Shown here: in pieces, positions 15,075 through 23,585 of the stretch
Layout of the letters: each line of letters starts with the position of its first letter
Numbering within the stretch: position 1 is the stretch's first letter
Origin: Vescimonas cirricatena
Lineage (GTDB): Bacteria > Bacillota > Clostridia > Oscillospirales > Oscillospiraceae
Length of the DNA: 64,000 nt
Direction: 5' to 3'
Assembly (NCBI RefSeq): GCF_020687045.1
Contig: NZ_JAJEPW010000003.1
Coordinates: 1-64,000 of the forward strand
Position numbers and translations under genes: made by a program
Notes under the pieces: model-generated
What the model was told of the DNA's origin: nothing
What the model saw: the letters and a program-made list of their open reading frames with translations, nothing else
The model's database searches: none

Positions 15075-15734
15075 ATGAAAAGAGCTTATGCAAAATCGCA
15101 ATATGCAAAGCCATATGAAAGCTATTGCCGGGAGCGATATCCGAATGAAGCCGAGCAGATCTTCAGGGAAGCCGAAAGGTATTACCTCGAATTCATGAAG
15201 GATATGCCCGACCTCGGTGAAAATATAATGGCAAAGAATATGCTGGATTGGTTCACTATCCTTTCCTTCTATGAAGCAAGCGGACACCGACTTGACGGCG
15301 AAGCACTGCTCAAAATCAAACGGCAGATGACCGACAAAATGAAATTTCTCGGAAAATTCGTAGACGGAAACCGTCAGAGATGGCCGTATCGGTTATTTGA
15401 AAGGACATATATCAAGTTCATCCGGATGCAGAAAGAGCATCAGGCAAAGGGAGAATGGATGGATAGCTGGAGGGTTGAGATCAACCCCGAGCAGCACACG
15501 GAGGGCTTTGCTTTTCATCTTGTCGGCTGCCCGATAGTAAAACACGCAAAAGAGCATGGCTATGATAAGCTTTTGCCGTACCTCTGCAAAACTGACCACT
15601 ATCTTGCCGAGGTCATGCACGCTCGGCTTATCCGCACGCAGACCAAGGCGCTCGGCGGCAGCTACTGCGACTATTGGTATGTAGGAGATAAAAGTCCTGT
15701 GCTTGAACAGTACAAAGATTTGGAGCAGATATGA
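15075..15734 (+). CDS. ATC-hydrolase-family protein (paralog 3)
   Basis: A 219-residue protein with signature C-x18-C-x2-D (CPIVKHAKEHGYDKLLPYLC, then KTD) followed by RTQTKALGGSYCDYWY. The N-terminal half is helical and charged. It is the last gene of the operon, followed by a strong terminator. Same uncertainty on reaction as the other paralogs; family membership rests on the signature and length. Confidence 0.72.
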   Translation: MKRAYAKSQYAKPYESYCRERYPNEAEQIFREAERYYLEFMKDMPDLGENIMAKNMLDWFTILSFYEASGHRLDGEALLKIKRQMTDKMKFLGKFVDGNRQRWPYRLFERTYIKFIRMQKEHQAKGEWMDSWRVEINPEQHTEGFAFHLVGCPIVKHAKEHGYDKLLPYLCKTDHYLAEVMHARLIRTQTKALGGSYCDYWYVGDKSPVLEQYKDLEQI

Positions 15735-15740
15735 TTCTCG

Positions 15741-15771
15741 TACCGTCGGCAATATGCCGGCGGTATTTTTT
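15741..15771 (+). terminator. terminator of the methyltransferase operon
   Basis: ACCGTCGGC/GCCGGCGGT stem (15742-15750 with 15756-15764, one T-G pair) with loop AATAT, then ATTTTTT. Confidence 0.88.
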
Positions 15772-15800
15772 GCAGTGTACTGTAAAATTTGCAAACCATA

Positions 15801-15829
15801 TTGACAAATAAACGGAGCAACGATATAAT
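15801..15829 (+). promoter_or_regulatory. promoter of tetR-1
   Basis: Perfect TTGACA (15801-15806) and TATAAT (15824-15829) with 17 bases between. The -10 hexamer overlaps the left arm of an inverted repeat. Confidence 0.9.
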
Positions 15830-15858
15830 TACAACATAATCAATTACATTGTAATTAT
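15825..15858. promoter_or_regulatory. likely autoregulatory operator of tetR-1
   Basis: ATAATTAC (15825-15832) is repeated inverted as GTAATTAT (15851-15858). A tighter palindrome AATTAC-ATT-GTAATT occupies 15842-15856. The site covers the -10 and start region of the tetR-1 promoter, typical of TetR autorepression. It differs completely from the GTTAG-N6-CTAAC sites. Confidence 0.65.
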
Positions 15859-15876
15859 GGAGGGAGGGGCGAATAT

Positions 15877-16503
15877 ATGGCACTTAGAGACCATACGCTT
15901 GACAATAAGATCATCACGGCTGCTCGACAGGAATTTTCGGCGAAAGGTTATTCCAGTGCATCGCTTCGGAAGATCGCCGAGAAAGCAGGCGTGACCGTAG
16001 GTGCAATACAGACCCGCTACAAATCCAAGGACGAGCTGTTCGGTTGCCTGCTGGAGCCGCTCCTGAGAGAGATCGAGGCCTTGTTTCAAAACACCAAAGC
16101 GGAGTATTACGCAAGTACAGATGCTGACCTCCTGACAGCCCTGAAAGTATCCATGCAGCACGAATCGGCAGCGATCCTGCACCTGATTTTCGACCACTAT
16201 GAGGAGGCTGTACTGCTTCTGTGCCGCAGTACGGGAAGCAGCTTTGAACATTACTTCGAAGGAATCGTGCAGAGCAAGATCAAGGAAAGCATCGTGTTCT
16301 TTCGGAATTCCGGCTTCACCGGCATGGATGAAAAGCTGCTCGGACTTCTGATATCCGCACAGTTTGACAGCTACCGGCGAATTGTCAGCGAATGTACTGA
16401 CCGCAAGGCCGCCGAAACGTATATGGATGCGCTGATGGCTTATCATATCGGCGGCTGGTCTGCGTTTTTTGAATCTGTAAATAAATCACGGGAGGACAAG
16501 TGA
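15877..16503 (+). CDS. TetR/AcrR-family regulator (tetR-1)
   Basis: A 208-residue protein with N-terminal TetR helix-turn-helix: IITAARQEFSAKGYSSASLR, then KIAEKAGVTVGAIQTRYKSKDELF. The C-terminal ligand domain is variable. The N-terminus RDHTLDNKIITAARQEF parallels RDHSLDDGIIQAAYSEF of tetR-2, so the two are paralogs. It sits directly after the first operon's terminator under its own promoter and is coupled to an ATC-hydrolase-like gene two bases after its stop. It probably represses itself; whether it also binds the GTTAG sites is open. Confidence 0.93.
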   Translation: MALRDHTLDNKIITAARQEFSAKGYSSASLRKIAEKAGVTVGAIQTRYKSKDELFGCLLEPLLREIEALFQNTKAEYYASTDADLLTALKVSMQHESAAILHLIFDHYEEAVLLLCRSTGSSFEHYFEGIVQSKIKESIVFFRNSGFTGMDEKLLGLLISAQFDSYRRIVSECTDRKAAETYMDALMAYHIGGWSAFFESVNKSREDK

Positions 16504-16504
16504 T

Positions 16505-17131
16505 ATGAAATACAACGGCTTTTATTTCTGGATGTTCAAAAGCCCGATGAAAAAGGTTCTGGCAGAGAAGTACGGCAGGGAATATGCCGCCGACATTATG
16601 AAAAAGAGCAAAAAGGTCTATCGTGAGCTTGTCGAGAAAGCAGACGACATCGGTGACGATAACCCTATGGCATACAACGAGTTGTTCGCCCTTGCCTTTG
16701 TTGCGCCGTATGTGGCAAGTGAAAAGAAAATTCCCCCGGAGACGGTGCAGGAGATGATGCGGTGTTCGCTTTACCACATCAAATGGTACTTCGGCAGGAC
16801 TGACCTGAACACCGACAAGGGTAAGACGGAAAATAAAAAGAGCGTCGTGAAATATTACAAGTGGTACACGCCGGAAAAGGAAAAGCAGTATCCGACCTCC
16901 TTCAAGGTGGACTTTGTCGGTCAGCCGCACGAGGGAGCCTGCTACTACCGCATCACCCGCTGCCCGATTTGCATTTACACGGAGAAACTCGGTGTTTCCG
17001 AACTCATGCCGTTGTTCTGCGAACTTGATGAAGTGATGATCACGCTTCAGCACGGCGTGCTGCACAGAAAGCAGACGTTGGCAAACGGCGGAGAATTCTG
17101 CGACTATTACATTACAGGAAACAGAGAATAA
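16505..17131 (+). CDS. ATC-hydrolase-family protein (paralog 4)
   Basis: A 208-residue protein with the clearest family signature of the four: TRCPICIYTEKLGVSELMPL, then FCELDE (C-x18-C-x2-D), followed by LHRKQTLANGGEFCDYY. It starts two bases after tetR-1 with GGGAGGAC ahead, so it is co-expressed with the regulator and not with the long operon. Pairing with a regulator suggests it processes the inducing ligand or the exported compound; that is inference. A perfect terminator follows. Confidence 0.78.
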   Translation: MKYNGFYFWMFKSPMKKVLAEKYGREYAADIMKKSKKVYRELVEKADDIGDDNPMAYNELFALAFVAPYVASEKKIPPETVQEMMRCSLYHIKWYFGRTDLNTDKGKTENKKSVVKYYKWYTPEKEKQYPTSFKVDFVGQPHEGACYYRITRCPICIYTEKLGVSELMPLFCELDEVMITLQHGVLHRKQTLANGGEFCDYYITGNRE

Positions 17132-17134
17132 ACG

Positions 17135-17175
17135 AAGAAGCTCGTATCGTCAATAATGATACGAGCTTCTTTTCA
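17135..17175. terminator. bidirectional terminator
   Basis: A 14-bp perfect stem (17135-17148 with 17158-17171) flanked by A/T runs, between the convergent ATC-hydrolase-like gene and the ABC transporter operon. Confidence 0.9.
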
Positions 17176-17196
17176 TATTTTTTAGATTGTGTTTCT

Positions 17197-18930
17197 TCAG
17201 ACCTTCCATCCGGCGGCCTGCTTGCGCTCCACCACAAAGCGGCGGTAGAGCCCGTCAACAGCAACCAGCTCGTCATGCGTGCCCTGCTGGACGATCTCAC
17301 CGTGATCGACAACGAATATTTTGTCGGCGTTGCGCACAGTTTTCAGCCGGTGAGCAATCATGATGACCGTCTTATCGTGGGTCAATTCCGCAACAGCCTC
17401 CATCAGCTCCTTTTCATTTTCGGGGTCAACATTGGCAGTGGCTTCGTCCAGAATGATGATAGGCGCGTCCTTCATAATTGCCCGGGCGATGGAAATGCGC
17501 TGGCGCTCGCCGCCGGAAAGCGAGCTGCCTGCCTCGCCGATGACGGTGTCAAAGCCGTCCGGCAGTGCCATGATAAAGTCGTAGCACCGCGCCTTCTTTG
17601 CAGCGGCCTGCACCTCCTCCATGGAAGCATCGGGCTTTCCGAAGCGGATGTTATTGGCGATGGTGTCCGAGAACAGATAGGTCCGCTGGAACACGAAGGA
17701 GAAATTGCGGATGAGGCTGTCGTAGCTGTATTCCCGCACATCCCGCCCGCCAAGGCGCACGCTGCCTGACTGCACATCCCAGAACCTCGCCATAAGATTG
17801 CAGAGAGTGGTCTTGCCGGAGCCGGAGGGGCCGACGATAGCGACCGTGGTTTTTTCTGGGATGGTCAGGGACACGTCGTGCAGGATGGGCTTGCTGTCAT
17901 AGGAAAAATCCACATGAGACAAGGCGATGTCTTCCCGTTCCGGCGTCAGGTCTTCGCCATCGATGTCCATAGGTTCTACGTTCAAAATGGCGTTGGCCTT
18001 GTCTACGCCGATATCAATGGAGCGGAACAGAGCCGAAAAGCTCCCGGCAGAATCCAGCTGTTCAAAGAGAATGAAGGAGCAGATCAGCATCAAAAGGCAG
18101 TTTGTAAGCTCCATAGTGCCGCCGAAGTAAAAGCCGATGGCAGCGGTGCAGACGGCAACGCCGGTGAGCTTGTTGACGATGAACTGCGCCAGCATATAAA
18201 GAACAGACGGTATCTCCATGGCGAAGGACGCCCTGCGGGCTTCCTCCACGGCACCGTGTACCTGCGTTGCAGAATCGTGGGTCAGGTCAAAATTCTTGAC
18301 CTCGGCGATGCCCCGCACATATTCCAGCACCTTGGAGACAAGCCGCTCGTCGGCATTGAACTTCCGCTGGGAAAGGGCCTGCTCCGAGCGCTGCATGGCG
18401 GCATTGACGGCGAAGAACAGAATCAGTCCCGCCAGCGTGATAAGCCCCATGCGCCAGTCGAACAGGAACATCATGACCGCGATGATGCCGGAGGTCAGGA
18501 AGCCCCTCGTTGTGACCATGACCACCCGTGTGGCAATGTTGGCCATGTTCTCCATGGTGTTGGTGGTGACGGAGGTCACCTCACCCAGGCTGTTGTCATT
18601 GAACCAGCCCATAGGCAGATACCGCAGATGCTCGGCAATCTCAATTCGCTTGTTGGCGCAGGCACGGTAGCCTGCACGGGTCTGGAGCATAGTGGCCTTC
18701 ATATTGATGGCAATCGTAATGATCAATGAGATTACGATAATGCCGAGGCTCGTCCAGAGCGTCGGCATGGTGACATTTTTAGTGAGTAGCGCCTGAATGA
18801 CGATGGCAGTGGCGGGAATCCGCATGGCGGAGCAGATGGCGCTGATCACGCCCAGCCAGATGGATGTCATAAACAGCCTGCGGTTGTCTGCCCCGCAGAA
18901 GGCAAAAAACTTTTTCAGTGTCTTGAGCAT
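17197..18930 (-). CDS. ABC transporter, exporter-fold permease-ATPase (subunit 2)
   Basis: A 577-residue half transporter with six membrane helices in the first 310 residues, then an ATPase domain. The ATPase has Walker A GPSGSGKTT near residue 368, signature LSGGERQRISIARA, Walker B IIILDEATANVD and switch His in IAHRLKTV. It pairs with the next upstream gene: its ATG overlaps that gene's stop (TAATG), so the two are made as a heterodimer. The longer in-frame reading to 18975 lacks a site; GGAGGT precedes the ATG at 18930. Such pairs can be drug exporters or, as in YbtPQ and IrtAB, siderophore importers. Confidence 0.93.
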   Translation of the reverse strand: MLKTLKKFFAFCGADNRRLFMTSIWLGVISAICSAMRIPATAIVIQALLTKNVTMPTLWTSLGIIVISLIITIAINMKATMLQTRAGYRACANKRIEIAEHLRYLPMGWFNDNSLGEVTSVTTNTMENMANIATRVVMVTTRGFLTSGIIAVMMFLFDWRMGLITLAGLILFFAVNAAMQRSEQALSQRKFNADERLVSKVLEYVRGIAEVKNFDLTHDSATQVHGAVEEARRASFAMEIPSVLYMLAQFIVNKLTGVAVCTAAIGFYFGGTMELTNCLLMLICSFILFEQLDSAGSFSALFRSIDIGVDKANAILNVEPMDIDGEDLTPEREDIALSHVDFSYDSKPILHDVSLTIPEKTTVAIVGPSGSGKTTLCNLMARFWDVQSGSVRLGGRDVREYSYDSLIRNFSFVFQRTYLFSDTIANNIRFGKPDASMEEVQAAAKKARCYDFIMALPDGFDTVIGEAGSSLSGGERQRISIARAIMKDAPIIILDEATANVDPENEKELMEAVAELTHDKTVIMIAHRLKTVRNADKIFVVDHGEIVQQGTHDELVAVDGLYRRFVVERKQAAGWKV

Positions 18931-20687
18931 TATGCCACCTCCCCATCGTCTTTGACGCTGATGTGGGCTTCCCACATGGTTTGATAAAGCGGGCAGGACG
19001 CCAGAAGCTCTGCCTGTGTTCCGGTGGCTTCGATTTTGCCGTGATTCACGACAATGATCTGATCGGCATCGGCGATGGTAGACAGGCGGTGGGCGATGAC
19101 CAGCAGCGTCTTACCCCGTACCAGCTTTGCCAGTGCCGACTGGATGACCGCCTCATTCTCCGGGTCGGTGTAGGAGGTAGCCTCGTCCAAAATGACGATA
19201 GGTGCATCCTTCAGCATAGCCCGGGCAATGGAGATGCGCTGCCGCTCACCGCCGGAGAGGTGTCCGCCGGAAGCACCGCATATGGTCTGATACCCGTTTT
19301 CCAGACCCATGATGAACTCATGGCAGCCGCTTTTTTTTGCCGCATCGATGACTTCCTCGTTGGTTGCGCCCTTTTTGCCCATACGAATATTGTCCATCAC
19401 CGAAAGGTCAAAGAGGTAGTTGTCCTGGGATACATAGGCGATGCGCCTCGTACACTCCGCCAGCGGAAGTGTACGGATGTCCACGCCGCCCAGCTCGATG
19501 GCACCGTCCTTTACATCCCACAGAGAGGCGATAAGCCGGGCGATGGTGGACTTTCCGCTGCCGGAGGGGCCAACAAGAGCATTGACCGTCCCCGGGGCAA
19601 TGTGCAGATTGATTCCGTGCAGTACCTCCTTGTCGTGATAGGCAAAGCGGACATCCTTCAGTTGGATGGCGTTATCGGCCGGCAGCTTTTCCGCCGTCGT
19701 TGGACGCTGCATATCCTCGTCGGACAGCACTTCCGCCACCTCACCGACTATGGTTTTGACCTGTGCAATGTCGTCGGTGTAGGAGAAGGCGGTGATCAGC
19801 GGCTGCATAACGCCGAAGGAAAGCACGATGACTGCCAGAAATGTTTCTGCCGACAGTGTGTCGTGCATATAAAGGAGACAGCCCACCGGCAGGATGCCGA
19901 GAAGCGTTGAAGGAAGTATCGCCATTCCGGCCACCTGTCCGAACAAGCTCCCGCGCATCCAGTCGATGAAGCAGTCTGCCCCTTCCTTTGCAGCAGAGAC
20001 GAACTTTGCATAGCTGGTCTTAGACTGCCCGAAGGCCTTGATGACCTCAATGCCGCTGATGTATTCCACAGCCGTGTCGTTCAGCGCCTTTGTCGCGGTG
20101 ACCGTGCGCTGAAACTTCTCGTTATAGCCGCTGAACATGGACATAAAGCAGATAATGCCCAGCGGCACGACGATCAGCATGGAAAGCCCCATGCGCCAGT
20201 CCTCGATAAACAGCAGCACCAGCACCGCCAGCGCGCCCACAATGTTGGCTGTCATCTCCGGCAGCAAATGCGCAAGGGTGGTTTCGATGGAGTCCACCCG
20301 CTCCACGATAATGTTCTTGTACGAGCCGGAGGAACGGTCCAGCACCGTGCCAAGGGGCAGCGTGGCCAGCTTATCCAGTAGCCGTGTGCGGGTATTGGCT
20401 AACACATGGAAGGTGGCATGGTGGGAAAGAGAGGTGGAAACGCTGTGCAGCGCATAGCGCAGCACCCAAAAGCCCGCCATCCACGCGCAGAGGGTCAGGC
20501 AGCGGGAAAGCTCCGCCGTCCCGTTTGCCAGTGCGGTGATGAGCCGGATGATGATGAAATACGGCGCAAGGGAGCAGGCGACGCCCAGCAGCGCCGTAAG
20601 GACGCTCAAAGCGTACTCGCCGTACCGCCCTTTTGCCAGCTCTGCCAGCCACGAGGCGGCAGAGCGATTTGGCTCAATTTCTTTCAT
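18930..20687 (-). CDS. ABC transporter, exporter-fold permease-ATPase (subunit 1)
   Basis: A 585-residue half transporter with an N-terminal membrane domain of six helices and an ATPase with Walker A GPSGSGKST near residue 372. It also has signature LSGGERQRISIARA, Walker B IVILDEATSYTD and IAHRLSTI. Both nucleotide sites of the pair look catalytically intact (Glu after Walker B in both). AAGGAGTT precedes the ATG. It follows the MptD-type gene by 21 bases in a four-gene operon. Substrate unknown. Confidence 0.93.
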   Translation of the reverse strand: MKEIEPNRSAASWLAELAKGRYGEYALSVLTALLGVACSLAPYFIIIRLITALANGTAELSRCLTLCAWMAGFWVLRYALHSVSTSLSHHATFHVLANTRTRLLDKLATLPLGTVLDRSSGSYKNIIVERVDSIETTLAHLLPEMTANIVGALAVLVLLFIEDWRMGLSMLIVVPLGIICFMSMFSGYNEKFQRTVTATKALNDTAVEYISGIEVIKAFGQSKTSYAKFVSAAKEGADCFIDWMRGSLFGQVAGMAILPSTLLGILPVGCLLYMHDTLSAETFLAVIVLSFGVMQPLITAFSYTDDIAQVKTIVGEVAEVLSDEDMQRPTTAEKLPADNAIQLKDVRFAYHDKEVLHGINLHIAPGTVNALVGPSGSGKSTIARLIASLWDVKDGAIELGGVDIRTLPLAECTRRIAYVSQDNYLFDLSVMDNIRMGKKGATNEEVIDAAKKSGCHEFIMGLENGYQTICGASGGHLSGGERQRISIARAMLKDAPIVILDEATSYTDPENEAVIQSALAKLVRGKTLLVIAHRLSTIADADQIIVVNHGKIEATGTQAELLASCPLYQTMWEAHISVKDDGEVA

Positions 20688-20708
20688 GGTGAACTCCTTT
20701 CGACTGCA

Positions 20709-21284
20709 TTACGCAGCAAGATGCTTTTTCACGATCCGCTTGCCGATCATTGTGCCGATAAAGGCCGCCACGATCACGCCGGCCACCAGCGCCACAGACA
20801 CCCAGGACTGCAGCATTTGGGATGCGGCAAGGATGGCGTCCTGACGGCCATCGGTGACCATCTGATCCGCCATAGCCTTGGCTGCGATGGCGTAGGGAAT
20901 TATAGTGCTGCCGAATGCGGCCAGCACCTGATTGATGACATAGCTGACGGTCAGCGCCTTCGCATTGCCGTAGCCCATCTTCCACAGCAGCAGCTCGGCA
21001 ATGACACCGGAGAGAATAAAGAGGATGATGTACGGCAGATATCCGCCCATAATGGCGCGGACAATGCTGTAAATCAGGATCGCACCGGGCTTTTTCACCT
21101 TCGTGCCGATGATGAAGTAGACGATGCCCTCCAGCAGGGCGAAAAACACCGGCATCAGAATGATGGTAATGGGCGTTGCGTACAGGACGGAGCTGGCGAA
21201 GAAAATGACCACATTGATCAGGGCCAGCAAGACAACGGTAATGATGTCCTTGACTTTCAGTTTATTGGGGTTTGCAGTACTCAT
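20709..21284 (-). CDS. MptD/Trep_Strep-type ECF transporter S component
   Basis: A 191-residue membrane protein with five or six helices. The pattern KVKDIITVVLLALINVVIFF, then ALLEGIVYFIIGTKVKKPGA and MGGYLPYIILFILSGVIAEL, is that of the MptD / Trep_Strep family of putative ECF substrate-binding subunits. It lies between the fused ECF ATPase-EcfT gene and the ABC pair, a grouping I know from Firmicutes transporter loci. In ECF systems the S component binds the substrate in the membrane; the ligand here is unknown. The start at 21284 is set by AAGGAG; the reading to 21398 lacks one. Confidence 0.82.
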   Translation of the reverse strand: MSTANPNKLKVKDIITVVLLALINVVIFFASSVLYATPITIILMPVFFALLEGIVYFIIGTKVKKPGAILIYSIVRAIMGGYLPYIILFILSGVIAELLLWKMGYGNAKALTVSYVINQVLAAFGSTIIPYAIAAKAMADQMVTDGRQDAILAASQMLQSWVSVALVAGVIVAAFIGTMIGKRIVKKHLAA

Positions 21285-21337
21285 GGTTAAAGACTCCTTT
21301 TTGAATGGAATATGGTTGAACGTCGCAGAGACGGCGA

Positions 21338-23500
21338 TCACAGAACAAGGCCGGCGGCGACCGATGCCGCCAGCAGGACACAGAACACAGCATCCCACGC
21401 AGAGAACCGAAGCGACAGATAGTTGCTTTTGCGGCGGGTTAAGTCGATGCCCCGTGTTTCGGCAGAGGCGGACAGCGTCTCGGCGATGCGGATAACGCGC
21501 AAAGCCATCGGTACGGTCAGTATTTCGATATAGGATGGCAGCGCCCGCAGCTTCTGAAGCGGCGTTGCAAATGCGCCCCGCGTGCGGATGGACTGCCGCA
21601 GCAGCTTCATGTCTCCCGACAGAACGGGGAAGAAGCGGAAGATCACAGCGACGATCATAATGAGCCGTTCCGGCAGGTGCAGATTACGCAGCGCCGCCAG
21701 GGTACGGCTGGCTTCATTCCGCCCAATCAGCGTCCGCATGGAAATGCCGATGGCAATGATTCGCGGGAACAGCACCAGCATGAAGGAGAACACCGTGCCC
21801 GGCAGCAGAGCGTTTGCCGCCCACAGCAGCCCAAAGCTCATCCCGCCTGCCAGCGCCGTTCCGAACCAGCCGTCAGCTGCGGTCAGCAGGATCAGTGCCG
21901 CGTATGCGGCATAAACTAAGTGGTTGTTGGACGTGGAGATCACGACCAGCAGAGTCAGCCAGTAAAGCAGCTTTGTCGCCGGATGGAATCGTTCTTTATG
22001 CTGTTTTTTCGCAGGAGCATCGGAAGGATGGAAGCGCTCCATATATTGCCGTACCACTTGCAAATCTCGTTCCGAATGAACGGGAAATTTTGCTTCTGCA
22101 TGTCCATCCGACAGCCCGATGCAGTAGTCGCAGGCATCTGCAATCAGTTCAAGGTCGTGGGTGATGATGAGAACAGTCTTTTTCTTCCGCATCTCCCGGA
22201 TCAGTGCCGCGCACCGCTCCAGACTTTCCGCGTCCTGTCCTGCTGTCGGCTCGTCCAGTATGACGATTGGCTTGTCGGACAGATACGCCATCATCAGCGT
22301 CAGACGCTGCATCTGCCCGCCGGAGAGGGAAAAGGGATGCCGGTCGCGGCAGTCCCACATATCCATACTTTTCAGCAGCGCTTCCGTTTTTGCTTCAAAC
22401 TCCGGTGTCACCGCATGGCCGTATTGCAGTTCGTGCAGGACGGAGTTGGTGAAGAACTGGAACTCCGCCTCCTGAAGAATGAACAGCACTTGCTTTTGCA
22501 GCTGCTTTGGATTTTGCGGCTTTCCGAAAAGCATTATCCTGCCGCCGGAGGGGCGGTAAAGCCCTGCAATCAGCTTGCCGATGGTCGTTTTGCCGCAGCC
22601 GTTTGCGCCCACAAGGCCGACGATCTCATGCTCACGGACGGAAAAGCTGACACCAGAGAGGGTATCTCCGGCCTTCCTGCCGTATGTATAGCGGACATCT
22701 GAGACGGCATGTGCCGTCGGCGCGGTTTTCGGCAGCGGCTCTTTCTCCGGCACGGTGATCTCCGCAAGGTCGAGCGTGCGCAGAGAAAGTGTTTGTCTCC
22801 GCTCCACTGAGAACGCCTTTGCCTCTGCGGCAGTGTATTTTCCTTTGATCTCGCCGTCTGCCATGGCCCAATATTCATCGGCAATATCCGCAAGATAATA
22901 GAGTCGATGCTCGCTGAGCAGCAGCGTTTTGCCCTGCCTTTTCAGCGCCAGCAGAATCTCCTTTAACTGTTGCGTGGCTGCAAAGTCCAGGTTGGCCGTT
23001 GGCTCGTCCAGCAGAAAAATATCTGTGTCCATTGCCCACGCGGACAAGATGGAGATGAGCTGTCGCTCGCCGCTGGACAACTCGTAGACATTGCGATCCT
23101 TCAGCCGCTCCAGATGAAAGATCCGGAAGGCCTCATCTACCCGCCGTCGGATTTTATCTTGCGGCAGACCGTGATTTTCAAGACCGAAGGCCACTTCATT
23201 GGAACTGTTCACAGTAAAAAACTGACTTCGTGGATCCTGAAATACCGATGCTGCCAGCTCGCCGATCTCGCCGATACGCAGCCCGGCGGTGTCCTGCCCG
23301 TTCAGGCGGCAAAAGCCCTTCAGCTCTCCCTCGTAAAATTGTGGGATTAGTCCGTTGATGCACCGCAGCAGCGTAGATTTTCCGCATCCGCTGCCTCCGC
23401 AGAGCACCACGCAGCGTCCCGCCGGGATGCCTCCGCCGACTTTTTGCAAGGTGGGCTTCTTTTCTTCTGCATATTGAAATTCAAATTCAAAATCTATCAT
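21338..23500 (-). CDS. fused ECF transporter protein: ATPase-ATPase-EcfT
   Basis: A 720-residue single frame with three modules. ATPase 1 (about residues 1-240) has Walker A GGSGCGKST at 35-43, a degenerate signature ELSSGERQL and Walker B IFLLDEPTANLD. ATPase 2 (about 265-480) has Walker A GANGCGKTT, signature SLSGGQMQR and Walker B IVILDEPTAGQD. The C-terminal EcfT/CbiQ-type membrane domain (about 495-720) has two Arg motifs, RTRGAF and ETRGID, which in EcfT contact the ATPases. Tandem ATPases are common; the added EcfT in the same chain is less so. It probably drives the neighbouring S component. Confidence 0.88.
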   Translation of the reverse strand: MIDFEFEFQYAEEKKPTLQKVGGGIPAGRCVVLCGGSGCGKSTLLRCINGLIPQFYEGELKGFCRLNGQDTAGLRIGEIGELAASVFQDPRSQFFTVNSSNEVAFGLENHGLPQDKIRRRVDEAFRIFHLERLKDRNVYELSSGERQLISILSAWAMDTDIFLLDEPTANLDFAATQQLKEILLALKRQGKTLLLSEHRLYYLADIADEYWAMADGEIKGKYTAAEAKAFSVERRQTLSLRTLDLAEITVPEKEPLPKTAPTAHAVSDVRYTYGRKAGDTLSGVSFSVREHEIVGLVGANGCGKTTIGKLIAGLYRPSGGRIMLFGKPQNPKQLQKQVLFILQEAEFQFFTNSVLHELQYGHAVTPEFEAKTEALLKSMDMWDCRDRHPFSLSGGQMQRLTLMMAYLSDKPIVILDEPTAGQDAESLERCAALIREMRKKKTVLIITHDLELIADACDYCIGLSDGHAEAKFPVHSERDLQVVRQYMERFHPSDAPAKKQHKERFHPATKLLYWLTLLVVISTSNNHLVYAAYAALILLTAADGWFGTALAGGMSFGLLWAANALLPGTVFSFMLVLFPRIIAIGISMRTLIGRNEASRTLAALRNLHLPERLIMIVAVIFRFFPVLSGDMKLLRQSIRTRGAFATPLQKLRALPSYIEILTVPMALRVIRIAETLSASAETRGIDLTRRKSNYLSLRFSAWDAVFCVLLAASVAAGLVL

Positions 23501-23520
23501 CGCAAACTCTTTTCTCGCCA

Positions 23521-23536
23521 GTTAGCCCTCTCTAAC
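23521..23536. promoter_or_regulatory. operator GTTAG-N6-CTAAC, site 4
   Basis: GTTAG-CCCTCT-CTAAC with arms extended to CCAGTTAG/CTAACTGG (23518-23525 with 23532-23539). It lies 17 bases before the ECF fusion start, between that gene and tetR-2. No clear promoter is visible nearby, so a roadblock on transcripts from tetR-2 is possible. Confidence 0.8.
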
Positions 23537-23548
23537 TGGCGTCCGTAA

Positions 23549-23575
23549 GAAATGGGCGCACGCACCGCCCATTTC
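23549..23575 (-). terminator. hairpin between tetR-2 and the ECF gene
   Basis: Perfect 10-bp stem GAAATGGGCG/CGCCCATTTC (23549-23558 with 23566-23575), loop of seven. On the minus strand only two T residues follow, so it may be a weak terminator or an RNA stabiliser that sets the tetR-2 to transporter ratio. Confidence 0.5.
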
Positions 23576-23585
23576 CTTTGCCAAT

